A stretch of DNA of 64,000 nt from Bacillus thermotolerans. Its GTDB lineage: Bacteria; Bacillota; Bacilli; Bacillales; Domibacillaceae. Below, piece by piece: positions 17,681-27,354 of this stretch. How positions within the stretch are numbered: the first letter of the stretch is position 1; each line of letters starts with the position of its first letter. Location: NCBI RefSeq assembly GCF_000812025.2, contig NZ_JWJE02000016.1, positions 1 to 64,000 of the forward strand, written 5' to 3'. The notes under the pieces are model-generated. The model was not told the DNA's origin. It saw only the letters and a list, made by a program, of their open reading frames with translations, and searched no databases. The position numbers were made by a program, and so were the translations under genes.

Positions 17681-18808
17681 TCATTTAAAAGGAATGACAC
17701 CGACAGAAATAGTCACATTCCCAGACTTCTTCTTCACGAGCTCCAGCTGCTGGGCTTTCGAATACAGCCGAACAGCTGGCTCACTTACTCCATAAGCACC
17801 TGTGTACTTGAATACTGTCTCGGACGGCGCTTCAATCTTCGCCTCATTTAATTCAGCCGGAGAATAATAGATGAACTCCCAGTCGTATTTTTTGGCGACC
17901 TCAAGTAATCCTGCCTCATCCTTCTTCAAATCAATTGTGCAAACCGCCTTTACACTTTTAAGGGAAATATGTAATTCTGCCAGCGTTTCACAGATCACCT
18001 GCTCAATCTCAAGAGCGGAAGTTCCACGGTTACAACCGATCCCAATGGCCACTGTTTTCGGCCGGAATACAACGCCGTTTTCAAGGATGATCTCTTCTTC
18101 CTTCGTTAATAAGCGATGGGTGACGATAAGGGCGGCCTTCGGCTTTGCGTCTATAGCCTCTGCAATGGATGGATAAATCGTAATATTCTCAGGAAGGGGC
18201 GTATCATATATCCACCAATCCGGCTCTCCTGACTCTTGCACAACAGCAACAGGCTCCTCATTAACAACCGAGGCACTAACAGGAGTAAGCTTTTCAGGTG
18301 AATCCCACACCCATCCAAAGCGCGAACCGAATAAATCAACTGGTATCGTCTTTTGAACATCCGAAGCAGTCGTAATGATCGGTCTCGCCCCTAAAGAGGC
18401 CGCCACTTCTTTCGTCAGCTCATTGGCCCCGCCTAGATGACCGGACAGCACACTGATGACATTCTCTCCCCGGTCATCGATTACCACGACCGCGGGGTCT
18501 GTCTTCTTGTCTTTTAAAATGGGAGCAATCATTCGAACAACAGCTCCTAGAGAAATGATCATCACAATTCCTTTATACTGGCGAAAGAGCTCCGGCAGTA
18601 GCAGACGGACGCTTCCAGAAAAGAGTTGAATATTTCTGTCGGCTTCGTCCCCTTTTTCAAACTTGCTCATATAGTAGACATCTGCATTGGAGAATACCTT
18701 ATGCAGACGACGAGATATGTCAACACCGTGCTTTGTAATAGCAACAATCGCATAAGCATTCTTTTGGACAATAGATGGCTGAATTCCTTCTTGCAATTCC
18801 ATCATCAT
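17681..18808 (-). CDS. cbiG: Cobalt-precorrin-5A hydrolase (CbiG)
   Basis: Opens the delta-lactone of cobalt-precorrin-5A and releases the C20 carbon as acetaldehyde, a step special to the oxygen-independent pathway. The 375-residue protein has the N-terminal CbiG domain with GAVVRMIAP and SVLSGHLGGANELT, a variable middle, and the C-terminal CbiG/CobE domain with GIGCNRGTS. It starts inside the cbiF stop (ATGA). Three consecutive Met codons at the start leave its first residue uncertain by one or two. Confidence 0.94.
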   Translation of the reverse strand: MMMELQEGIQPSIVQKNAYAIVAITKHGVDISRRLHKVFSNADVYYMSKFEKGDEADRNIQLFSGSVRLLLPELFRQYKGIVMIISLGAVVRMIAPILKDKKTDPAVVVIDDRGENVISVLSGHLGGANELTKEVAASLGARPIITTASDVQKTIPVDLFGSRFGWVWDSPEKLTPVSASVVNEEPVAVVQESGEPDWWIYDTPLPENITIYPSIAEAIDAKPKAALIVTHRLLTKEEEIILENGVVFRPKTVAIGIGCNRGTSALEIEQVICETLAELHISLKSVKAVCTIDLKKDEAGLLEVAKKYDWEFIYYSPAELNEAKIEAPSETVFKYTGAYGVSEPAVRLYSKAQQLELVKKKSGNVTISVGVIPFK

Positions 18809-19584
18809 GCTTTTACTCCCTTTCGATAGCCATGTGTAAAGGAAGCATCGTAGAGCTTCGAACGGTATTCGTCCCTCTCGTGGATCTCAGGATCCAGCGC
18901 CCAGCCCGCTAAAATCATGGCATGCTTGCGGATGCCGTTTCTCTTCATGTCCTCATCTAAGTTTACTAATGTAGTCCTGACAACTTTCTGATCTGGCCAC
19001 GAAGCTCTCTGAATGACAGCAACCGGCGTTTCATCCTGCCACCCCGCAGCCTGTAGTTCCTTTACAATTTTCTTCGTCAGCGTGGCACTTAAGAAAAGGG
19101 CAATCGTGCAATGGTGGCTAGCCAAATCCTTTAGCTTTTCCATTTCCGGAACCGGTGTTCTTCCTTCCGCACGTGTAAGGATAAGCGTTTGCGTCAAATC
19201 AGGAATCGTCAGCTCGGCTCCGATGGCCGCAGCCGATGCAAAGACTGAGCTGACGCCTGGAATGATCTCGCAGCCAATGTCTTCCTTCTTCAAGAGAGCC
19301 ATTTGTTCCATAATGGCGCCGTACATAGCCGGGTCTCCTGTATGAATACGAGCTACCATTTTTCCTTTCTTCACCCGGTCAGCGATAACCTCTACAATTT
19401 CCTCTAAGTGCATGCCTGCTGTTTTTAATATTTCTGCACTGGGCTTTGCCTTTGCTATTAATTCTTCGTTTACTAATGAATCTGTGTATAAAATCACGTC
19501 CGCTGCTTGGAGAATCGTTAAGCCTTTTACCGTAATTAAATCTGGGTCTCCCGGGCCTGCCCCTACTATATAAATCTTTTTCAT
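18805..19584 (-). CDS. cbiF: Cobalt-precorrin-4 C11-methyltransferase (CbiF)
   Basis: Methylates C11 of cobalt-precorrin-4. The 259-residue tetrapyrrole methylase has VGAGPGDPDLIT at residue 6, RIHTGDPAMYGAI, the VPGVSS-type block IIPGVSSVFASAA and the CbiF-like LTLPDLTQT-type region. ATGA overlaps join it to cbiL upstream and cbiG downstream, so three successive genes are translationally chained. Confidence 0.95.
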   Translation of the reverse strand: MKKIYIVGAGPGDPDLITVKGLTILQAADVILYTDSLVNEELIAKAKPSAEILKTAGMHLEEIVEVIADRVKKGKMVARIHTGDPAMYGAIMEQMALLKKEDIGCEIIPGVSSVFASAAAIGAELTIPDLTQTLILTRAEGRTPVPEMEKLKDLASHHCTIALFLSATLTKKIVKELQAAGWQDETPVAVIQRASWPDQKVVRTTLVNLDEDMKRNGIRKHAMILAGWALDPEIHERDEYRSKLYDASFTHGYRKGVKA

Positions 19585-20288
19585 TTGCGCACCACCATTA
19601 ATGTTAAGTATTCAAGCTCGGCTCCTTCGAGCTCACTCATATTCCAAATTACTTCTTCATCCGACGTTACCTTAGTCACGACGGAAGCCTTGTGCAATAA
19701 ATCTAAGTCTTTTAGAACAGCAATCATTAAGTCTATTACTTTCGCCACTTTAATAAAAACAACGGCGTCGTGTTCCACAATAGCTTTTTTCATTGCTTCA
19801 TAATCATCACGTGCTGGAACAATCGCCACATGATCGTCACCGTCAGCTAGCGCAATGCCTAGTCTAGAGGCTGATCCATTGAAGGAAGAAATCCCGGGCA
19901 CTGTCTTAATATCCACCTCTGGGTGCAGCTCTCGCATTAATTTCATCATATGAATGAATGTACTATATAAAAGCGGATCCCCTTCCGTAACGAAAGCAAC
20001 ATTTTTTCCTTCCCTTAACTTTTCCCAAACCTTCTCTACTGCCGCATTCCATTCACGTTCCAAAATGGCCTGGTCTTTTGTCATCGGGAACACGAGTCCG
20101 AGCATCTCTTTCTCCTCGGGACGAATATATACTTCTGCAATGCGATGTGCATAGCTTTTGCTGCCTTTCCGTTTTCTGGGATAAGCAATAACAGGCGATT
20201 CTTGAATGACACGGAATGCTTTAACCGTGATTAGTTCTGGATCCCCTGGTCCCACACCTAGTCCATACAATGTGCCAAGATTAGTCAT
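19581..20288 (-). CDS. cbiL: Cobalt-precorrin-2 C20-methyltransferase (CbiL)
   Basis: Methylates C20 of cobalt-precorrin-2, the mark needed for later ring contraction. The 235-residue protein is a normal-length tetrapyrrole methylase with [27 protein letters not shown], and [19 protein letters not shown] start it at ATG 20288, which overlaps the cbiET end by eight bases and gives an N terminus ([16 protein letters not shown]) like homologues; the longer open frame to 20345 lies wholly inside cbiET. Confidence 0.94.
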   Translation of the reverse strand: MTNLGTLYGLGVGPGDPELITVKAFRVIQESPVIAYPRKRKGSKSYAHRIAEVYIRPEEKEMLGLVFPMTKDQAILEREWNAAVEKVWEKLREGKNVAFVTEGDPLLYSTFIHMMKLMRELHPEVDIKTVPGISSFNGSASRLGIALADGDDHVAIVPARDDYEAMKKAIVEHDAVVFIKVAKVIDLMIAVLKDLDLLHKASVVTKVTSDEEVIWNMSELEGAELEYLTLMVVRK

Positions 20289-21504
20289 TCTCTTTCTCTT
20301 CCTTCCGTTTTGCTGTAATAATGTACACCGGATTAAGCGGTACAAAGCGATTCATTCCTAAAATGGGCTTACTTCTTGAAACTTGCGCATGCATAATGGA
20401 TGTTTGAAAGCCTTCTTGTATGAAAGCTTCATTTGCCTTATACAAGTTCTCAATAGTTGCCGCATTAAGAACGATACGCCCTCCTTCACGCAGCCTTCCG
20501 CAGCAAACTTGGAGCAGTTCCTTCATCTCCCCGCCCGTGCCTCCAATGAAAACAGCATCCGGGTCAGGGAAGTCTTCCAGTCCGTGTGGCGCTTTTCCAT
20601 GCACTGCGGTGATATCCGTCCGGAACTTGCGCTGATTCTCTAGGCAGTTCTCCAAATCCTGTTCATTCTTCTCTATGGCAAAGATCTGCCCCTCCGGAGC
20701 AAGCTTCGCCGCTTCAACCGCCATGGAGCCCGTGCATGTTCCAATGTCCCAAACGACACTGTTCTTTCGAAGGTTTAGGGCGTGCAAGCTTAGTACTCTT
20801 ACTTCTTTTTTCGTAATTAACCCTTTATCGGGCTTCCGCTGCGAGAACTCCTCATCGTCAATCCCAAATGTCCAGCTTGGCCCGTTAGATACTTTCTTCA
20901 AAATCGTTACATTCAGGGGAGAGAAATCCCCATCGACCATTTCTTCAAGCTCATACCAGCCGGTTTTCTCGGCTTCTCCTTGAAGATTTTCAGCGACGAA
21001 GGCACGGTATTCCGTCATGCCAAAGGAAAGAAGGTATTGGGCAATGCGATTTGGGCTATTCTCTTCATCTGTAAGCAATGCCACTTTTTCCTTCCCATCG
21101 ATCCTTTGTGCCAACCCCTTCATGCTGCGGCCATGCACACTTGCTATATAGGCATCCTGCCAGCTCTCTCCCATCTTTGCGAAGGCCAGCTGGATAGAAC
21201 TTACATGAGGGTAAACTTCTATCGCTAATTTCTTAGAAAGGTAGCCGCCAATCCCGTAAAAAAGCGGGTCTCCAGAGGCTAATACAACAGCTGAACGCGA
21301 TTCTGCCTGCAGCCGCTCGACTATAGTCTTTAATCTGCCTTTTATGACTATTTTTTCTCCTTGGTAATTCGGAAAGAAAGACAATGCTCTCTCCCCGCCA
21401 ACAAGCATTTCACTTTCTTCAATCCACCGTACATATTGAGGATGTAAGCCTTCCTGTCCGTTATCCCCGATTCCGATTAGTTTCACCGATTGAGTCAATG
21501 CCAA
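20281..21504 (-). CDS. cbiET: Fused cobalt-precorrin-7 C5-methyltransferase / cobalt-precorrin-6B C15-methyltransferase-decarboxylase (CbiET)
   Basis: A two-enzyme fusion equal to CobL of the aerobic pathway. The N-terminal half (about 1-205) is the CbiE tetrapyrrole methylase ([22 protein letters not shown]). The C-terminal half (about 225-405) is CbiT, a class-I SAM methyltransferase with [18 protein letters not shown] and the acidic IEKNEQD; it methylates C15 and removes the C12 acetate carboxyl. Start is TTG at 21504 or 21498, behind AGGAAGGG; either lies 40 or so bases inside the cbiD end. Gene length 407 residues is typical. Confidence 0.94.
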   Translation of the reverse strand: MALTQSVKLIGIGDNGQEGLHPQYVRWIEESEMLVGGERALSFFPNYQGEKIVIKGRLKTIVERLQAESRSAVVLASGDPLFYGIGGYLSKKLAIEVYPHVSSIQLAFAKMGESWQDAYIASVHGRSMKGLAQRIDGKEKVALLTDEENSPNRIAQYLLSFGMTEYRAFVAENLQGEAEKTGWYELEEMVDGDFSPLNVTILKKVSNGPSWTFGIDDEEFSQRKPDKGLITKKEVRVLSLHALNLRKNSVVWDIGTCTGSMAVEAAKLAPEGQIFAIEKNEQDLENCLENQRKFRTDITAVHGKAPHGLEDFPDPDAVFIGGTGGEMKELLQVCCGRLREGGRIVLNAATIENLYKANEAFIQEGFQTSIMHAQVSRSKPILGMNRFVPLNPVYIITAKRKEEKEND

Positions 21505-22594
21505 CAGCCCTTCCTAATAATTGTCCCTTCATCGAGTAAATAGCGGTTTCTATTTCCACTCCGCCTTTGATGTGATGATAGGCTGAACGGCAGCAAGCTT
21601 CACACAATTGACGAAAGAATTCATCGTGGTTCGCCTGAGCCATCAATTCCCCAACTTGTGAAGCTGTATTAGCTCCTTCCACTTCAGCCGCCAGCTCTTC
21701 CGATGCACCTACACTTCTAGCGATATTGGCTAGAAACTCAAAATTAACAGGTGCACTTTTTGAATGAACCATCATGACCCCTTGAGCAACCTTTGAAAAC
21801 TTGCCCATCATTCCAACGAGCGAGACTTTTTTAATTCCCTGCTTCTTACAATTCTTTAATGAAAAGCCGACGAAATCGCCCATTTCAATAAATGCTTCCT
21901 CAGGAAGAAAAGGAAATAGCCCCATTGCATACTTCTCACTCCGTCCGCCTGTTGTCAGTACAAGGTGGTCGCAGCCACCTGACTTAGCGACACTAATCGC
22001 CTGCACAATACTTGCCATGTAGGCAGAACTAGAAAAAGGAACGACAATTCCCCTCGTTCCTAAAATCGAGATGCCTCCGACGATTCCTAGCCGGCCATTC
22101 AATGTTTTCTTGGCTATTTCTTCACCGTCAGGCACAGAGATTACAACTTTTACTCCCCGATCAATTTGGAACTCTTCCATTACCTCTTGAACAGTTGTAA
22201 GAATCATTCTGCGCGGCACTGGATTGATGGCAGCTTCCCCTACCGGGACAGGGAGACCCGGCTTCGTTACCCGGCCAACCCCCGTTCCCCCGTCTAGAGT
22301 AACTCCAGGCGTATCTGTCCAGCTGACCGTCGATACAATCCGTGCCTTATCTGTTGCATCCGGATCATCACCGGCATCCTTGATTGTCTCTGCTGTTACA
22401 GCCGTCTCGTTTATTTCACACTTTTCCATAGAGAACGTCACATCACGCCCAACAGGCAGGTGAATGGTGGCTTCCTCCTGCACCTCTCCAGTGATTAACG
22501 CTATTAGGGCCGCTTTCGTCGCCGCAGTTGAGCAAGCGCCTGTCGTGTAACCATGGCGCATGTCAGATGGATCTTTCTTTCCTTTCTTTTGCAT
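21461..22594 (-). CDS. cbiD: Cobalt-precorrin-5B C1-methyltransferase (CbiD)
   Basis: Methylates C1 in the oxygen-independent branch. The 377-residue protein has the CbiD signatures [17 protein letters not shown] at the N terminus, [24 protein letters not shown] and GGRSEKYA. CbiD is unrelated in fold to the other methylases and is diagnostic of the anaerobic route. ATG 22594 is five bases after the cbiC stop with only a weak AGG site, so coupling is likely. Confidence 0.95.
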   Translation of the reverse strand: MQKKGKKDPSDMRHGYTTGACSTAATKAALIALITGEVQEEATIHLPVGRDVTFSMEKCEINETAVTAETIKDAGDDPDATDKARIVSTVSWTDTPGVTLDGGTGVGRVTKPGLPVPVGEAAINPVPRRMILTTVQEVMEEFQIDRGVKVVISVPDGEEIAKKTLNGRLGIVGGISILGTRGIVVPFSSSAYMASIVQAISVAKSGGCDHLVLTTGGRSEKYAMGLFPFLPEEAFIEMGDFVGFSLKNCKKQGIKKVSLVGMMGKFSKVAQGVMMVHSKSAPVNFEFLANIARSVGASEELAAEVEGANTASQVGELMAQANHDEFFRQLCEACCRSAYHHIKGGVEIETAIYSMKGQLLGRAVGIDSIGETNRNRG

Positions 22595-22599
22595 CGTTG

Positions 22600-23250
22600 T
22601 TATACCTGATCAGCTAGAAGGGAAATAGCATTCAGTGCCGCTACAGTTACAGTACTGCCGCCTTTTCGGCCAACATTTGTGATGAAAGGAACTTCAGTGA
22701 TTTTAGCCAGTTCTTCTTTCGATTCCGCCGCAGAGACGAATCCAACAGGCATGCCAATAATTAGATCGGGCTTTGCTATCCCTTCCTTAATTAATCGAAT
22801 CAGCTCCAATAAAGCCGTCGGGGCATTGCCAATTGCGTAGATACCGCCTTCATTCTCACGTACAGCCTTTTGCATAGAAATGATGGCTCTCGTTGTGTTT
22901 TGGCGCTTCGCTTCTGCGGCTACATCCGGATCAGCAATATAACAATGCAGATCCCCGCCATGCTTTTGAAAACGGGCTCTGCCTGTTCCACTTTCGATCA
23001 TTTGGACATCAGCAATCACATGCCGGCCTTTTCGGATGGCCTCTACCCCTGCCCGGATGGCGTCGGGATGAATAATGACGCTTCTCCCTAAGTCGAAATC
23101 AGCGGAGGCATGGATAATACGGCGGACGATTTTCCACTCCTCTTCTGAAAATGAGTGAGCTCCCATTTCCTCTGCAATAATCGAAAAACTGTAATCATAA
23201 ATTTTATCTGGATCTACCGTCAACGGCTTAAATTCTGTTTTAAAGTCCAT
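22600..23250 (-). CDS. cbiC: Cobalt-precorrin-8 methylmutase (CbiC)
   Basis: Moves a methyl group from C11 to C12, giving cobyrinate. The 216-residue protein has the family histidine in RRIIHASADFD at about residue 47 and the blocks GNAPTALLEL and GMPVGFVSAAESK. GAGAGGGG precedes ATG 23250, which lies 31 bases inside the end of cbiJ in another frame. Confidence 0.95.
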   Translation of the reverse strand: MDFKTEFKPLTVDPDKIYDYSFSIIAEEMGAHSFSEEEWKIVRRIIHASADFDLGRSVIIHPDAIRAGVEAIRKGRHVIADVQMIESGTGRARFQKHGGDLHCYIADPDVAAEAKRQNTTRAIISMQKAVRENEGGIYAIGNAPTALLELIRLIKEGIAKPDLIIGMPVGFVSAAESKEELAKITEVPFITNVGRKGGSTVTVAALNAISLLADQV

Positions 23251-24029
23251 GCTTCTTGTCCCCTCTCAGTTAATTGTTTAGTTAACTCTGCAATCACACC
23301 AGAAAAGCTTGAATGGACATTTTCATAACGGACGTTTGGCCGCGCAATCATAATGGTTTCAATTCCGCATTCCAAGGCGGCCTCCAGCTTTTCATCTACT
23401 GAGCCGACTTTCCCGCTTTCCTTTGTGATCATTAAAGTAACGCCGTACTGCTGATATAACGCCTTGTTAAGCTCCTTAGAAAAAGGTCCTTGAATCGCTA
23501 TGATGTTTTTCTGTTCAATGCCAAGCTGCTCGCACTTCTCCATGTTGTCTGTACGCGGGAGCATTCTGGCAATCAGCCTCGTATTCTCCAAACCTACCAG
23601 CTTCTTCGCAAAGATTTCGAGTGTTTTACTCCCTGTGGTCAGCATGATCACACCCTTTCTCTCGGCAGCTCGTTCAGCCGCTTCCTGGTAATCACGCACG
23701 GTCACTATTTTCTCATTTGAAAACTGCTGGTTTTCTCTTTCATAGCGGATATAAGGTACACTTGCTTCCTTTGCCCCCTGCATCGCATTCTTCGAGGCTT
23801 CCTCAGCGAACGGGTGGCTGGCGTCCACAACAGCTTCAAACCCCTCCTTAACGATCAACTCAGCTATATCAGCTGCCGTCAGCCTCCCCATGCGAGTGCG
23901 AATGCCCGCTTCCTGCAAGCTATGAACCGCCGATTCTGTCACTACGCTTGCTAATACCGAAAAGCCTGCTTCCTGTATTTCAATCGCTAACTCTCTTGCA
24001 TCACTCGTGCCGGCTAAGAACAGAATCAT
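23220..24029 (-). CDS. cbiJ: Cobalt-precorrin-6A reductase (CbiJ/CobK)
   Basis: NAD(P)H-dependent reduction of cobalt-precorrin-6A to 6B. The 269-residue protein begins MILFLAGTSDARELA, and has DASHPFAEEASKNA, LLTTGSK-type MLTTGSKTLEIF, and the KESGKVGSVDEKLEAA block near residue 205, all CobK hallmarks. Its ATG overlaps the cbiX stop by four bases. Confidence 0.93.
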   Translation of the reverse strand: MILFLAGTSDARELAIEIQEAGFSVLASVVTESAVHSLQEAGIRTRMGRLTAADIAELIVKEGFEAVVDASHPFAEEASKNAMQGAKEASVPYIRYERENQQFSNEKIVTVRDYQEAAERAAERKGVIMLTTGSKTLEIFAKKLVGLENTRLIARMLPRTDNMEKCEQLGIEQKNIIAIQGPFSKELNKALYQQYGVTLMITKESGKVGSVDEKLEAALECGIETIMIARPNVRYENVHSSFSGVIAELTKQLTERGQEAWTLKQNLSR

Positions 24030-24904
24030 TTTAACGCGCCAGCTCCTTGCATGTGATCATGGTGATCATGATCGTGATGATGATGGTGGTGTGCATGCCC
24101 GTGCTCCTCTGCGTATCGGCGATAGCTCTCGATGTCTTGGTCTCCGCTTGATTTTCCTTCCAGCGCTTCCATGGCACGTTCCCTTAAAATCGTTTGCAGT
24201 CTCGGATGATAGCCGAAATAATCGGCCAGTGTGAATTCACACTGCGGATACTGCTCTTTGTAACGAAGGACCATTTTTCCCATGCGTTCCATCAGGATGC
24301 CGGTAAACAAGAAGTACGGAAGCATAATCACCCTTTTGGCTCCAAGCTTCACGCATCGTTCAATACCTTCATCAACAAGCGGATCTGTTACACCCATGAA
24401 CGCACTCTCTACCCATTTCACGTTCAACTCCTCCCAGAGGAGGCGGGTAATTTTATAGAAATCACTATTCGCATCTACATCGCTGCCCCCCCGGCCGATC
24501 AGCAATATGGCTGTATCCGGATGCTCTGCGGCCGTATCCAATCCTGCTTCCCCTAATCGGTCTATTAGGATTTTCAATGCCTCGGGGTGAACGCCAATGG
24601 TTTGTCCGTATGTAAACGTCACATCCGGATAACGCTCCTCTGCGTCCACTACCTCAGCTGGAATATGCAGTTTAGAATGACCAGCATGCAGCAAAATAAT
24701 CGGAATAACGACGACCTCATCCGCCCCCTTTTTTACACAAGTATCAATCCCCTGTGAAATTGTGGGTGAGGCAAACTCGAGAAAGCACGTCTCCACGATT
24801 AAACGCGGATCCATAAGCGGTGTCATTCTCTTAACGAACGTGCGGACCTCCTCATTTCCTGCTTCCAGGCGGCTGCCGTGCCCGACAAATAGTACAGCTT
24901 TCAT
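24026..24904 (-). CDS. cbiX: Sirohydrochlorin cobaltochelatase (long CbiX) with His-rich tail
   Basis: Inserts Co2+ into sirohydrochlorin, committing it to B12. The 292-residue long form has two homologous halves (FVGHGSRLEAGNEE with HAGHSKLHI at the metal site; then LIGRGGSD and LPYFLFTGIL). A His/Asp-rich tail near residues 265-283, encoded by repeated CAT/GAT codons, probably stores or feeds cobalt. B. megaterium CbiX is reported to carry an MXCXXC Fe-S site by its His-rich region; I see no CXXC anywhere here. Overlaps cbiJ by four bases. Confidence 0.94.
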   Translation of the reverse strand: MKAVLFVGHGSRLEAGNEEVRTFVKRMTPLMDPRLIVETCFLEFASPTISQGIDTCVKKGADEVVVIPIILLHAGHSKLHIPAEVVDAEERYPDVTFTYGQTIGVHPEALKILIDRLGEAGLDTAAEHPDTAILLIGRGGSDVDANSDFYKITRLLWEELNVKWVESAFMGVTDPLVDEGIERCVKLGAKRVIMLPYFLFTGILMERMGKMVLRYKEQYPQCEFTLADYFGYHPRLQTILRERAMEALEGKSSGDQDIESYRRYAEEHGHAHHHHHHDHDHHDHMQGAGALK

Positions 24905-24920
24905 TTACATATCCCCCTTC

Positions 24921-26567
24921 TTAATCTTCACAAGGCGCCGGCTCGATTTTAATCTTCGGTGCGATATCTTGATAACGATACCCGTGAAGTTGTTTTGCCC
25001 GTTTGAAGTACTTAAATAATCGTTCATTCGGGTGAGCATTTTGTCTATACTCTTCAACAATGGCTGTAATGACCTCAACCAGCTGCTCGGGATCCATTCC
25101 TTCTGCCACCGGTTGTCCCGGATGAGCTGTACGCCCTACCGGCTTTGCCCCTAAAAACAAATCAAATTTCCCTCTCCGAAAGACGATGCCAATATCATTC
25201 ATAACAGCCATGTAGCAAGCCATGCCGCACCCATTAAAGCCGATATTCAATTCCTTTGGCATCTCCATTCCGCCTAAGGTACGCTGCAATTCTTCCGCAT
25301 AAGGAATAGACTCCGCCTTCTCTCCATCACAAAAATCACATGCTTTTAAGGTAACTACGCGACCCGTTGGTGAAAGTAAAAACCCAGCCTTCTCCAGCCT
25401 TTCTGTTATGTATTGAGGTTCGGATGTAGGAATTCTCAGTACAATCTGATGGTCAGGCGTATACTCCATCGTTCCCTTTTCACCGGTGACTTGCGCAAGG
25501 GTCATCATTTGATCTGGTGTGAATTTTTTATTCGCGACCCCTGGGCTGACAGCGAGCTCGAAAATAGATTCTGTCGGCTGCTGAACAGTGCCAATGGATG
25601 GCTGCGAATGCTTCCCGGAAACTCGTGCTAAAGCTTCCATTGCAACGTCATAGGAATCACTCTTTTTCTCCGGCTCTTTCGTAAGCAGAGCAACAGCGGA
25701 CTCAGCATGAGCACTTTCCTCCACTCCTCTTTCTTGGTCCAATGCCCAAGGCTCCGCTTCCTTCTTCAGACGCTGGTGCGGTCTTAGCGGCTGCTTTTCA
25801 GCGCTAAGTGTGTATTTTCTCTGATAACCGCGTGGAGTAATCATTTTGTTGTCATACATGAAGGTGGATGAGTTCCCAATAATGACCGTTGTTAGCATGC
25901 CAATTTCATGATTCAGCATGTCCGCTAGATTGGTCATAACAATATGCTGACGCTCACGGTAGGCACTTTTCACCAGTCCGACTGGTGTTTCTGGTGAACG
26001 ATACTTAAGCAGAATTTTTTGCGTTTCCACAATTTGCCGTGTTCGCCGGCCGCTCCTCGGGTTATACAGCGCAATCACAAAGTCGGCCTGCGCTGCTGCT
26101 TCCACTCGCTTGGCAATCAGCTCCCATGGAGTTAAATGGTCGCTTAAGCTGATCGTACAGGAGTCATGCATAACGGGTGCACCGATTAGGGAAGCACAGG
26201 AATTAATAGCCGAAATGCCAGGGATTATTTCAATTTCTACTCCTGTCTCTTCCTTCCAGCCTTTTTCAATAAGCACTTCATACACAAGTCCTGCCATTCC
26301 ATATACACCTGAATCACCACTGGAGATGACGGCAACTTTCTTTCCGTTTTCTGCCTGTTTCACGGCTTCCTGAGCCCGTGACACTTCCTCTGTCATTCCC
26401 GTGCTAATGATGGTTTGACTAGTCAACAAGTCTTGAATAAGTTCTACGTATGTCTTATATCCAATAATAAAGTCGCTCTCTTGAAGCGCTTCTACAGCCC
26501 GGGCCGTGATATGCTTAAAGTCTCCCGGCCCAAACCCGACGACGAACAGCTTTCCTTTATTACTCAC
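24921..26567 (-). CDS. cbiH: Cobalt-factor III C17-methyltransferase with ferredoxin-like domain (CbiH60)
   Basis: Methylates C17 and contracts the ring to cobalt-precorrin-4. Residues about 1-245 are the CbiH tetrapyrrole methylase (VGFGPGDFKHIT, ALYNPRSGRR). After a linker, residues about 345-530 form a nitrite/sulfite-reductase half-domain with cysteine pairs ACDFC and NGCGMAC, expected to bind a 4Fe-4S cluster. This fusion is the CbiH60 type known from B. megaterium. The start is GTG 26567 with AGGAGAGG five bases upstream. Gap of 13 bp to cbiW. Confidence 0.94.
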   Translation of the reverse strand: MSNKGKLFVVGFGPGDFKHITARAVEALQESDFIIGYKTYVELIQDLLTSQTIISTGMTEEVSRAQEAVKQAENGKKVAVISSGDSGVYGMAGLVYEVLIEKGWKEETGVEIEIIPGISAINSCASLIGAPVMHDSCTISLSDHLTPWELIAKRVEAAAQADFVIALYNPRSGRRTRQIVETQKILLKYRSPETPVGLVKSAYRERQHIVMTNLADMLNHEIGMLTTVIIGNSSTFMYDNKMITPRGYQRKYTLSAEKQPLRPHQRLKKEAEPWALDQERGVEESAHAESAVALLTKEPEKKSDSYDVAMEALARVSGKHSQPSIGTVQQPTESIFELAVSPGVANKKFTPDQMMTLAQVTGEKGTMEYTPDHQIVLRIPTSEPQYITERLEKAGFLLSPTGRVVTLKACDFCDGEKAESIPYAEELQRTLGGMEMPKELNIGFNGCGMACYMAVMNDIGIVFRRGKFDLFLGAKPVGRTAHPGQPVAEGMDPEQLVEVITAIVEEYRQNAHPNERLFKYFKRAKQLHGYRYQDIAPKIKIEPAPCED

Positions 26568-26580
26568 ATAATCCTCTCCT

Positions 26581-26943
26581 TTACTTCTTTGAAATTCCTA
26601 CAGGAGCAGCCGCAGCGGGATGTGGCATCATCTCCCCCTCCACAAATTGATAAATTTTATGAGAATCCAGACTTGGATGGTGAAGGTTGCGTACGATCTC
26701 ACGGCCTACTTCAGGTGAATTTACGTGATACCAAATCCCCTGCGGATAAGCAATGACAATGCATGCATCCTTACAGCGGCCATTACAGCGGGTACGCGTC
26801 GTGTGTATACGATCATCCGCACCAATCAGGCTGATTTCATCCCGAATGGCCTGCGTGACTTCTTCGCCTCCCTTTCTCATGCAGCTGCTTCCATTGCAGA
26901 TCAGTAAATGAGTATCTGTTCCTTTTAAATTCCAAGTAGTCAT
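26581..26943 (-). CDS. cbiW: CbiW, thioredoxin-like [2Fe-2S] ferredoxin
   Basis: A 120-residue small ferredoxin-like protein with cysteines in ICNGSSC (16, 21) and TRCNGRCKDAC (53, 57, 61), a layout of the thioredoxin-like 2Fe-2S family. It is the first gene of the operon, as cbiW is in B. megaterium. By inference it supplies electrons to one of the redox steps, for example the Fe-S domain of CbiH60 encoded next. The C terminus beyond residue 100 is Ala/Pro-rich. AAGGAGG precedes the ATG. Its biochemical role is not established to my knowledge. Confidence 0.8.
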   Translation of the reverse strand: MTTWNLKGTDTHLLICNGSSCMRKGGEEVTQAIRDEISLIGADDRIHTTRTRCNGRCKDACIVIAYPQGIWYHVNSPEVGREIVRNLHHPSLDSHKIYQFVEGEMMPHPAAAAPVGISKK

Positions 26944-26973
26944 TTTCTTCCTCCTTCTTATACGACAGGGAAA

Positions 26974-27006
26974 ATAAAAAAACCTTAACTCATAGAGTTA
27001 AGGTTT
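26974..27006 (-). terminator. Riboswitch-linked intrinsic terminator
   Basis: A perfect 11-bp stem (26980-26990 with 26996-27006) is followed on the minus strand by T-rich sequence, 30 nt before cbiW. It sits between the cobalamin aptamer and the first gene, as the expression platform of a transcription-terminating switch. Confidence 0.85.
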
Positions 27007-27098
27007 CAAAGAAGCCAGAGAACATAATAAAGCTCGCGCCGATTAGACTGCTTTATATACTTATCGCTTCAACCATTCCCTCCGAATGAGTATCGATC

Positions 27099-27268
27099 AA
27101 ATTTAAAAGCAGGTCTCCTGGCTTAGCTTCCTCTTACTCTTGTCCCTTCCCGGCGTTATAGCCAGTGGTTTTGACAATTTCATCAGCTTCACAGTAGCGG
27201 GGGCTGCGTCGGATTTGCACCGACTTCCCTATTATCCCTAGCCCATTAGGCATCAGGCACTTTTAAAT
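27099..27268 (-). ncRNA. Adenosylcobalamin riboswitch aptamer
   Basis: On the minus strand this leader holds, in order, a paired 5' end (AAAAGTGCC), the conserved GGTGCAAATCC and GCAGCCCCCGCTACTGT core, GCCGGGAAG, and the B12 box AGCCAGGAGACCTGC at about 27110-27124, closing with a complementary TTTTAAAT. This is a class I cobalamin riboswitch. With the terminator at 26974-27006 it should switch off the cob operon when adenosylcobalamin is plentiful. Confidence 0.96.
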
Positions 27269-27325
27269 ATGTTATTCAATTGTTAGTTGACATGTTTATC
27301 TATTACTTAAGTAAAAACTGTCCCT

Positions 27326-27354
27326 ATCATAAACTATTTTTTGACAATTGAAAA
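27326..27354 (-). promoter_or_regulatory. Candidate promoter of the cob operon
   Basis: On the minus strand TATGAT (27326-27331) has a weak TTTTCA at 17 bp upstream. It lies 58 bp before the riboswitch aptamer, the expected place, but neither element is strong. Confidence 0.35.

Noticed and set aside
20289-20345. 19-codon N-terminal extension of cbiL
   Set aside because: It lies inside cbiET and would add residues absent from the normal CbiL length.
24040-24110. Repeated CAT/GAT codons as a possible CRISPR or microsatellite
   Set aside because: It is the His/Asp tail of CbiX in frame; no spacer-repeat structure.
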